DNA from: Polaromonas jejuensis NBRC 106434
GTDB taxonomy: Bacteria > Pseudomonadota > Gammaproteobacteria > Burkholderiales > Burkholderiaceae_C
Length of the DNA stretch: 64,000 nt
Direction of reading: 5' to 3'
Assembly (NCBI RefSeq): GCF_001598235.1
Contig: NZ_BCYO01000001.1
Coordinates: 124,001 to 188,000 of the forward strand
Positions 53,882 through 60,609 of the stretch are shown here, piece after piece. The notes under the pieces were generated by a model. It searched no databases, was not told where the DNA came from, and saw nothing but the letters and a program-made list of their open reading frames with translations. A program made the position numbers and the translations under genes. Position 1 is the first letter of the stretch, and every line of letters starts with the position of its first letter.

Positions 53882-55267
53882 CTAAATGGTAGCGGCGGGC
53901 CAGGCGATCGCGTTGCCCGCCGGAAGCTCAATCACGATGCGCAGGCCTCGGCCCACGTCGCTGCTGGTCGCCCGGATATCCCCCTTGTGCAACTTCACGA
54001 TGCTGCGCGAGATCGCCAGGCCCAGGCCGCTGCCATGGGGATCCTTGCCGGCCGGGTTCAGGCGCACGAAGCGCTCGAAGATCTGTTCGCATTGCTCGGG
54101 AGTGAGCCCCGGACCATCGTCGACCAGGCTCAGACGCCACACGCCGTCCGATAGCAGCGATTCCAGGTTGATCACCCCACCCGGCGGCGAAACGTTCAGG
54201 GCGTTGACGAGAAGGTTCAGCAGCACCTGCCGTATGCGCTTGTTGTCGACCGCCACGGTGCCCTCGCCGCGGTGATCGCAGACGAATTTCACGCCGTGGT
54301 GCTCGGCCAGAACGCGTGCGTCCTGCTCGAAGCCGTGCAGAAACGCTTCAGGCCGCTGCTCCACGAGGTCAATAGTGATGGCCCGCGCATCGGCGCGCGA
54401 CAGGAATAACAACTCATCAATGATCTGGCCTACCCGAGCGAGTTCTTCCAACTGCACCTGGACCGACTCCTTTTGGGAAGCGTCCAAATCACTGTTGATC
54501 ATCAGGCGTTCGGCGTGAAGGCGCACCAGCGACAGCGGCGTTTTCAGCTCATGGGAGGCGTCGGCCGAGAAACGCCTGATTTCGTCGAAGGAGGTCTCCA
54601 GGCGGTCGAACATCTGGTTCAGCAGGCGTGCCAGCTGGGATATCTCGTCCTTGACCTCGGCCACGGGAATCCGCTCATTCAGGTTGTCCGAGCGTATGCG
54701 GTTCGCCGTCGCTTGAATCACTCGTACGGGCCGCAGGATCAGCTTACTCAGTACATAGCCGATCACAATGCTGGCGACCAGCATCGCCGCCAGCAGGCCG
54801 AAAAACACCTTGCGGTAGCCGGCCAACAGGTCATACACCGGCGCCAGGGGCGTGCCCACCATCACTTCGAAGGGGGGCAGCAGAAACTCGCTCACCCTGA
54901 GCTCACCGATCCTATCGACGTCGATCGAATAAGTATGCTGTCCCACGAGGTCCGGAATCGAGTGCCCTTGCAGATTGTGCGACTTGAAGAACCGGTTGGT
55001 CATCGGTCCATGCATGTCGACGTAGAACAGCGAAGACGCGGACTCCGTGGCTTCACGGATGCGATCATCTACGGTCGATGGCGTCAGCGTGCGGTAGTCG
55101 GGGCCCAGCGTGGCCTTGAGGTGCTTGAACTGTGCCTCATTGATTTCGTCGAGCTGGTGGATCAGGTAGCTCTCGAGCAGATAGTGACCCGCTACGAACA
55201 GGCAGGCCAGTATCGCAGTCGTTGTGATTGCATAAAAGACCGTGATGCGGGCGCCAATTGATTTCAT
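53882..55267 (-). CDS. Sensor histidine kinase of a split two-component pair
   Basis: The 461-residue kinase has TM1 at about 8-28, a ~125-residue periplasmic domain, TM2 at about 153-173 and a HAMP linker (LRPVRVIQATANRIRSDNLNERIPV). The H-box is SADASHELKTPLSLVRLHAERL with H239, followed by an HATPase domain with LLNLLVNALNVSPPGG and GSGLGLAISRSIVKLHKG. It resembles CusS/TctE-like kinases. The likely partner regulator (58977-58312, same strand) is 3 kb upstream, separated by three plus-strand genes. The 11-bp TTCAG boxes at 55316-55342 lie just before this gene as well. No other regulator is nearer. Confidence 0.9.
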   Translation of the reverse strand: MKSIGARITVFYAITTTAILACLFVAGHYLLESYLIHQLDEINEAQFKHLKATLGPDYRTLTPSTVDDRIREATESASSLFYVDMHGPMTNRFFKSHNLQGHSIPDLVGQHTYSIDVDRIGELRVSEFLLPPFEVMVGTPLAPVYDLLAGYRKVFFGLLAAMLVASIVIGYVLSKLILRPVRVIQATANRIRSDNLNERIPVAEVKDEISQLARLLNQMFDRLETSFDEIRRFSADASHELKTPLSLVRLHAERLMINSDLDASQKESVQVQLEELARVGQIIDELLFLSRADARAITIDLVEQRPEAFLHGFEQDARVLAEHHGVKFVCDHRGEGTVAVDNKRIRQVLLNLLVNALNVSPPGGVINLESLLSDGVWRLSLVDDGPGLTPEQCEQIFERFVRLNPAGKDPHGSGLGLAISRSIVKLHKGDIRATSSDVGRGLRIVIELPAGNAIAWPAATI

Positions 55268-55315
55268 GATCGGGACATGCTAATCGAATTCAATGCCGCG
55301 TTGGCTAAACGAATA

Positions 55316-55342
55316 TTCAGGATCGTCTCAGAATCGGTACAG
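55316..55342 (+). promoter_or_regulatory. 11-bp-period TTCAG array between the kinase and exported-protein genes
   Basis: TTCAG (55316), CTCAG (55327) and TACAG (55338) are spaced by exactly 11 bp in the 149-bp divergent region. The array is 75 bp before the plus-strand gene at 55417 and 49 bp before the kinase start, so it could serve either or both. Confidence 0.55.
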
Positions 55343-55416
55343 GATTGCTGCCTATATTTGCCAGCGCTCGCGATACATTCGCATTGAGCTTCATCAACTA
55401 CTTCACCGGAGACATC

Positions 55417-55959
55417 ATGCACAAACTCCTTCGCACCGCGGCCGCTGCCGCCGTTAGCGGTTTCCTCATTCTGGGAAGCGCTGCGGCCTGGTCGGCCGAT
55501 GCGCCGCAAAAGAACTGGACCCCACCGCAGCACAAGATCTATGGCCAGAAGCTGTCCGACGACACCATGGCCAAGCATCCGGAACTCCTGAGCATCACCC
55601 TGCACGGGGTACCCCCAGGCCTGGAAAACATCTACACCATGTTCGCAGGCTCGTACCCCGAGCGCGTCGGCAACCCGGACGATCCGGATGACATCGACGT
55701 GATCAAGAAAGGCATCACCATCCTCGATCCGCGTTGGCACCGCACCAAGGACACGGTCAAGAAGTTCGTGGTGCTCATGCCGATGCGCGACGCAAAGGGC
55801 GAGAACGTCGGCCTGGTCGTCTATGCTTTCAAGGAACCCAAGGGCAACCTTAACACCAGCGCGAGCGAAAAGGCCTACATGGCCAAGGCGACCCAGCTGC
55901 GCGACGAGCTGATGAAGAAGATCCCCAGCTACAACGCGCTGTTCGACCCGGTGAAATAA
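55417..55959 (+). CDS. Exported protein of unknown function, 180 residues
   Basis: The signal peptide is MHKLLRTAAAAAVSGFLILGSAAAWSA. The mature part includes NWTPPQHKIYGQKLSDDTMAKHPELLSITLHGVPPGLENIYTMFAGSYPERVGNPDD, then VLMPMRDAKGENVGLVVYAFK and a helical end (AYMAKATQLRDELMKKIPSYNALFD). The lipid- or metal-binding nature is not evident and I recognise no family; the TLHGVPPG and GLVVYAFK blocks could suit a small periplasmic sensor-like (PAS/GAF-like) fold. CACCGGAGACATC precedes the ATG. It is divergent from the kinase and probably controlled by the shared TTCAG boxes. It may supply ligand sensing or binding for the same pathway. Confidence 0.75.
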   Translation: MHKLLRTAAAAAVSGFLILGSAAAWSADAPQKNWTPPQHKIYGQKLSDDTMAKHPELLSITLHGVPPGLENIYTMFAGSYPERVGNPDDPDDIDVIKKGITILDPRWHRTKDTVKKFVVLMPMRDAKGENVGLVVYAFKEPKGNLNTSASEKAYMAKATQLRDELMKKIPSYNALFDPVK

Positions 55960-56122
55960 GCGCCGGTCCCTCTGCGTTCAACGCAACTTGTGCGTCGCCG
56001 GCAGCACTGGAGTGCCCGGCGCGCGCAAGGCCCACCCGATGTCGACCCGGGATGCCCTCGGGACCGGATCGACGCGGCGCCGCGCCGGCGCCAGGCCTCC
56101 AACCCCCTACTGCAAACATGCC

Positions 56123-57202
56123 ATGAACTCATTGATCACCTCCGTGCTCACTGCCGCCGCCCTTGCCGCTGCGACCCTCGGCCCCGGCAATGCGGCGGCC
56201 CAATCCACCGCCGCGGCGAGCAGCAGGCCCGCAGCCACCAGCTCTGCCCTGCGCCTGGTCAGCCGCACGGTGCTGCCCGGTTACACCGGCGACTTCGACC
56301 ACCTTGCCGCCGACGTGGCGGGCAACCGCCTGTTCGTCGCCGGCGAGGATGGCGGAACGCTCGAAGTGTTCGACCTGACGACAGGCAAGCACCTCAAGAC
56401 TATCAAGGGCTTCGAGGTACCGCACGGCGTCCTGTACTGGCCCGAGACCAACCGGCTCATCGTCTCCGACTCCGGTGACGGCATGAGCAAAATGCTCGAC
56501 GCCACGACCTATGAATTCGTCGGCACGCTCAAGCTGACGCCCGGCGCCGACGTGATGAGCTATGACCCCTCCACCCGGCGCGCATGGATCGTCACCGGCG
56601 GCAAGAACGCCAAGTCCAAGCTCCCCGACACCACCGTCTCCGAGATTGACCCGGCCACCGGCAAACACCTGGGCGACCTGAAGTTCGACACCGATTTCAC
56701 CGAGGGCATCGCCTTCGAGCAGCGCGGACACCGCGCCTTCGTCAACGTGGCCGGCAAGCACTACGTGGCCGTGGTGGACAAGCGTACGCGCACCGTCATC
56801 GACAAGTGGCCGGTCAAGGAAGGCTTGAACAATGCACCGATGGCGCTGGACGAAGACCACCAGCGCCTGTTCATCGTCACGCGCAAGCCGTTCAAGCTGG
56901 TGGTGTTGAACACCCAGACGGGCGCCTCCGTGGCCAGTTTCGACGTCCCCAACCGCACCAACGAACTTGCGTTCGACAAGGTCAACAAGCGCATCTATGC
57001 AGCCGGTGACGACTACATCGGCGTCTTCCGGCAGAACAGCGCCGACCAGTACGAGGAGCTCGAGCGCATACCGTCAGCCTACGGCGGCAAGACCGGTCTT
57101 CTTGTTCCCCAGATCAACAGCCTGTTCATCGCGGTGTCGCCCGGAGACAAGAAGATTCCGGCGGAATTGCTGAAGTTCGAGGTCGTGCCGGCCGCTCGCT
57201 GA
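56123..57202 (+). CDS. Exported YncE/YVTN-type beta-propeller protein
   Basis: The 359-residue product has a signal peptide (MNSLITSVLTAAALAAATLGPGNAAAQ). About six repeated blade motifs follow, such as GNRLFVAGEDGGTLEVFDLTTGKHLKTIKGF, HYVAVVDKRTRTVIDKWPV and FKLVVLNTQTGASVASFDV. These are typical of periplasmic YVTN/YncE seven-bladed propellers that bind ligands or assist redox enzymes. It lies 163 bp after the 55417 gene and 40 bp before a PstS-like gene on the same strand. The start has no strong ribosome-binding site. The precise role is unknown. Confidence 0.85.
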   Translation: MNSLITSVLTAAALAAATLGPGNAAAQSTAAASSRPAATSSALRLVSRTVLPGYTGDFDHLAADVAGNRLFVAGEDGGTLEVFDLTTGKHLKTIKGFEVPHGVLYWPETNRLIVSDSGDGMSKMLDATTYEFVGTLKLTPGADVMSYDPSTRRAWIVTGGKNAKSKLPDTTVSEIDPATGKHLGDLKFDTDFTEGIAFEQRGHRAFVNVAGKHYVAVVDKRTRTVIDKWPVKEGLNNAPMALDEDHQRLFIVTRKPFKLVVLNTQTGASVASFDVPNRTNELAFDKVNKRIYAAGDDYIGVFRQNSADQYEELERIPSAYGGKTGLLVPQINSLFIAVSPGDKKIPAELLKFEVVPAAR

Positions 57203-57242
57203 GGTTCGTCGCCTGTACCTGGGCATTGGAGAGGCAACACCC

Positions 57243-58238
57243 ATGAGACGCAACATCTACCGCCTGGCCGGCGCATTTCTTCTTTCGACGGCTGGGGCGG
57301 GTTTGCACGCCGCGGCGGTTGATCCTGGTCTGCCGCACTATCAGCCGGCCATTCTTGAGACGCCAAAAAGCGCCAGTTACCAGACCCCCGACGGAGCCAT
57401 CGCCGTCGTTGGCTACAACGACATGCGCCATATGCTGGAGCGGCAAGTAGCGCTTTTCGCAGCCACTCATCCGGGTATCCGGTTCTCCCTTGATTTGCCG
57501 GGTACTCGTTTTGCGCCGGCGGCGCTCGCGAGAGGGAAGTCGGCGTTGGCACCCATGGGGGCCGAATTTACACCGCCGCAACTGGCCGACTACCGTTCTG
57601 TCACCGGCAGCGACCCCATCGAGTTCCGCGTTGCCCATGCTTCTCTCAACCCGCATGCATTGAGCGGGCCTCTGGCGATTTTCGTTCATCGCGTGAATCC
57701 GATCGGCATGCTGACACTCGAACAACTCACCCGTGCCTATACGGGCAAGGCAACGCGCTGGGGGGATTTGGGAGCGCTAGGCGACTGGGCGGCACAGCCG
57801 ATACATCTCTACGGTGTCGAGCGAGGTACGCCGCTGGCGTTATTCATGCAAAAGGCTGGGCTCGGCGGGCAGTCGTTCGCCCGGGGAATGACCGGATTCC
57901 ATCAGTCCGCCGATGTTGTACGGCATATGTCGGAAGACCCGCTGGCGCTCGGATTTGCGGCCGCCATGCGTACGCTGCCGTCCGTGCGCGCGCTGCCGCT
58001 GGCCCGACGCGCCGGAGAAGAGCCGATGGCGCTGACGGAAGAAAACATCATGGCGGGCCGCTATCCGCTTGACCGCCACCTGCTCATCTACGTCCGCCCG
58101 CCTCTTACGCCGGTCGTTCGTGAATTTCTGCGGCTCGTTTTATCCCGCGAGGGACAGGAGGCAGTCGCTGCCTCGCCACAAGGCTATTTGCCTCTTTCAG
58201 CGAGGGAAGCGGCCATCGAGCGGGCCAAGCTGGATTGA
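57243..58238 (+). CDS. PstS-like periplasmic phosphate/oxyanion-binding-fold protein
   Basis: The 331-residue product has a signal-like start (RNIYRLAGAFLLSTAGAGLHAAA) and a type II binding fold. VVGYNDMRHMLERQVALFAATHPGIRF, ARGKSALAPMGAEFTPPQL, SGPLAIFVHRVNPIGMLTLEQLTRAYTGKATRWGDLG and LPLSAREA are PstS/PBP-like blocks. The ligand loop has Thr/Ser but lacks a clear GSSG, so the ligand may not be phosphate. GGAGAGGCAACACCC precedes the ATG. It forms a likely operon with the propeller gene and has a paralogue-like second copy starting at 63580. No pstCAB genes are nearby. Confidence 0.82.
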   Translation: MRRNIYRLAGAFLLSTAGAGLHAAAVDPGLPHYQPAILETPKSASYQTPDGAIAVVGYNDMRHMLERQVALFAATHPGIRFSLDLPGTRFAPAALARGKSALAPMGAEFTPPQLADYRSVTGSDPIEFRVAHASLNPHALSGPLAIFVHRVNPIGMLTLEQLTRAYTGKATRWGDLGALGDWAAQPIHLYGVERGTPLALFMQKAGLGGQSFARGMTGFHQSADVVRHMSEDPLALGFAAAMRTLPSVRALPLARRAGEEPMALTEENIMAGRYPLDRHLLIYVRPPLTPVVREFLRLVLSREGQEAVAASPQGYLPLSAREAAIERAKLD

Positions 58239-58311
58239 CATTTCCCAGACGATGGCTGATCCATCCAGGCCGCCTCGCAGATGACGCGCAGGCGGCTTCC
58301 GCGCGTCCAGC

Positions 58312-58977
58312 TTACATGAGCTGGTAGCCGACGCCCCGCACGGTCTTGAACAGGGGCTTGCCGTGCAAGGTTTCGAGCTTGGAGCGCAGCCGGCTCATGT
58401 ACACATCGAGCAGGTTGGTGTCGACGTCGTAGTGGGAGGACCAGATTTTCTCGGAGATGAGCGTGCGCGGCAGGATGCGGCCATGGTTCTGCATGAAGAC
58501 CTCGAGCAACGCATATTCGCGGCTCGTCAGGTCAACGTCATGGCCATCTACCTTCACGGTGTGGCTCACCAGATCGAGACGGATGCCGTTGTGTTCAAGC
58601 ACGATCTGCTTGACGGAGGCCTGGCGGCGCACCAGAGAGCGCACCCGCGCCACCAGCTCCTCCAGACTGAACGGCTTGGGAAGATAGTCGTCCGCGCCGA
58701 GGTTCAACCCCTTGACGCGGTCCTCCACGCCGTCGCGCGCGCTGAGGATCAGCACGGGTTCGTTGAATCCGCTGTTGCGCCAGGTGCGCAACAGGTCAAG
58801 GCCGTCGCCGTCAGGCAGTCCGAGGTCCAGAATGATGGCGTCGTACTTTGTTTCGCACAACGCATCGGAGGCTTCGGCGCAGGTGCGCACCCAGGTGGCC
58901 GTGTAGGCGCACTCTTTCAGGCCCTGCTTGAGGAACTGGCCGAGCCGGCTCTGGTCCTCCACGATCAAGATTTTCAT
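58312..58977 (-). CDS. OmpR-family response regulator of the split two-component pair
   Basis: The 221-residue product has KILIVEDQSRLG, phospho-acceptor D51 (AIILDLGLPDGDG), ILSARDGVEDRV and DDYLPKPFSLEEL in the receiver. A winged helix follows, with LTSREYALLEVFMQNHGRILPRTLISEKIW and VDVYMSRLRSKLE-like sequence near 190-205. ATG 58977 gives the standard MKILIVEDQ start. It is on the same strand as the kinase at 53882-55267, the normal RR-then-HK order, but three plus-strand genes lie between. Its probable sites are the TTCAG arrays in this region. Confidence 0.93.
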   Translation of the reverse strand: MKILIVEDQSRLGQFLKQGLKECAYTATWVRTCAEASDALCETKYDAIILDLGLPDGDGLDLLRTWRNSGFNEPVLILSARDGVEDRVKGLNLGADDYLPKPFSLEELVARVRSLVRRQASVKQIVLEHNGIRLDLVSHTVKVDGHDVDLTSREYALLEVFMQNHGRILPRTLISEKIWSSHYDVDTNLLDVYMSRLRSKLETLHGKPLFKTVRGVGYQLM

Positions 58978-59172
58978 GGTCTGTCTCCTCTCGGCACTCC
59001 CGGGCGCAGCTGGCAACCATGGTGGCCGGATTGTTAGAAGCACGCCCGTCTTGAGGGTGCGCGCCTATCGCCGCTCAGATAATCCGAGCCTGCCAGCACA
59101 TTATCACCTCGCAAAGGAGCGCGCAGTCCTAGGGTTGACGCTCAGGCAGACAGTCGCGCATCAGGTCAGGAT

Positions 59173-59188
59173 TTCAGGTTGCGTTTAG
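59173..59188 (+). promoter_or_regulatory. Two 11-bp-spaced TTCAG/TTTAG boxes before the ACL-like operon
   Basis: TTCAG (59173) and TTTAG (59184) are 11 bp apart, with further TCAGG-type half-matches just upstream at 59161-59170 out of phase. The array lies 111 bp before the small-subunit ATG. The rest of the 321-bp gap 58978-59298 shows no gene; it must also hold the minus-strand promoter of the response regulator. Confidence 0.5.
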
Positions 59189-59298
59189 TTTGTGGCCTTA
59201 AGTTAGCAATCCATGCAACCTCCGTTGTCGTCGTCTTGCCGTCAGGGTCAGCCGGCGCCGAATGGGAATTTGATCATCACCATAAGGAATCCACGACC

Positions 59299-60594
59299 AT
59301 GCAAATCACAGGTATGTTGCACGGCGCGCGCCTGCTGCACTTCGCAGGCTTCCCCGCCACCGAGGTGCTGGGCCCCGCGGCCAGCGAAGAAGAGATCAAG
59401 ACACTGATCGACAAGTACGGCCTGATCTTCATCAAGCCCGTGTTCAAGGGCGGCATCGGCAAAAAGGGCAAGGCCGGCCTGCTGGGCCGCGCCAGTGACC
59501 TGAAGACCGCGCTGGCCGAAAAGGAGCGCCTTTATTTCGCCGAGCACCAGGTCGGCCACGTCAAGGCCAAGGCCAACGGCGTGACCTTCGAGGCTGGCGT
59601 GCCGGCCGAGCACGAAGTCTACTTCTCCATCAGCGACTCCACCCACTTCCGGGCGCCGACCATGACGCTCACGCACATGGGCGGCATGGACATCGAGGAA
59701 CTCGACAAAGGCCAGGTCGCGATGGTGCCCTTCGACCCGCTCACCGGCCTCAAGGCCTTTGTGGTGGCCAATGCGCTCACCGAGATCGGCGCCCCCAAGG
59801 AAATCATCTCCCCCCTGGTGCAGCAGTTGCCCAAGCTGTGGGAGCTGTTCCACGACTTCGGCATGACCACGCTGGAGCTCAATCCGATCCGGATGCGCGA
59901 GGACAAGAAGGGCCGGCTCACGCCGGTCGCCTGCGACTTCAAGTGCGGATTCGATCGCGACGACCCGCGCTGGCTGCGCCTGGGGCTGCCGCCGCACCTG
60001 TTCGCGGCCGACTATTCCGACTTCGAGCAGGAGATCAACACCCTGCGCACGCACCAGGGCCAGAGCGACGTCTACGTGATCAACGACAAGGGCACGGTGC
60101 TGGCCCCCACCTTTGGCGGCGGCGCCAACTCGCTGGTGACCGAGATGCTGGGTGACGACGCGATCATCAGCTCCGACTTCGGCGGCAACCCGCCCTACGA
60201 GAAGATGAAGGAGGTGGCGCGCATCTGCTTCAGGCACTGGCTCAAGCAGGCCAACGTACTCTTCATCATCGGCGGCAAGAGCAACAACACCGACATCTTT
60301 GAGACGCTGCGCGCGATGGCCGATGCATTGCGCGAGCATTTCAGCACGCACGGGCCGACGCCGCTCTACGTGGTGCTGGGCCGCGGCGGGCCGAACCTGG
60401 TGCGCGGCATGGGCGCCCTGCGCGACACCTGCGATGCGCTGGGCCTGCCCTACCGGCTGTTCGGCTTCGACTCCGACATGAGCGAGGTGATCCAGTTCGC
60501 GAAGAAGGTCAACGGCTGGATGAAGGCCGGCGGGCGCACGCAGGTCGCCGCCAGGCTCGGCATCCAGGCCCCCACAACCGCCAATGCCCACTGA
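59299..60594 (+). CDS. ATP-citrate-lyase-like small subunit (ATP-grasp plus citrate-binding-like domain)
   Basis: The 431-residue product has an N-terminal ATP-grasp part (KYGLIFIKPVFKGGIGKKGKAGLLGRASDL at about 36-65, then MTTLELNPIRMREDKKGRLTPVACD near 195). A C-terminal part (about 240-415) follows with GTVLAPTFGGGANSLVTEMLGDD, FIIGGKSNNTDIFETL and YVVLGRGGPNLVRGMGALRD. This order matches the N-terminal half of ATP-citrate lyase: succinyl-CoA synthetase beta-like domain then citrate-binding domain. It is not a plain SucC. AAGGAATCCACGACC precedes ATG 59299. It is co-transcribed with the large subunit 15 bp downstream. The substrate is uncertain. Confidence 0.8.
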   Translation: MQITGMLHGARLLHFAGFPATEVLGPAASEEEIKTLIDKYGLIFIKPVFKGGIGKKGKAGLLGRASDLKTALAEKERLYFAEHQVGHVKAKANGVTFEAGVPAEHEVYFSISDSTHFRAPTMTLTHMGGMDIEELDKGQVAMVPFDPLTGLKAFVVANALTEIGAPKEIISPLVQQLPKLWELFHDFGMTTLELNPIRMREDKKGRLTPVACDFKCGFDRDDPRWLRLGLPPHLFAADYSDFEQEINTLRTHQGQSDVYVINDKGTVLAPTFGGGANSLVTEMLGDDAIISSDFGGNPPYEKMKEVARICFRHWLKQANVLFIIGGKSNNTDIFETLRAMADALREHFSTHGPTPLYVVLGRGGPNLVRGMGALRDTCDALGLPYRLFGFDSDMSEVIQFAKKVNGWMKAGGRTQVAARLGIQAPTTANAH

Positions 60595-60609
60595 GGCAGG
60601 AGACATACC

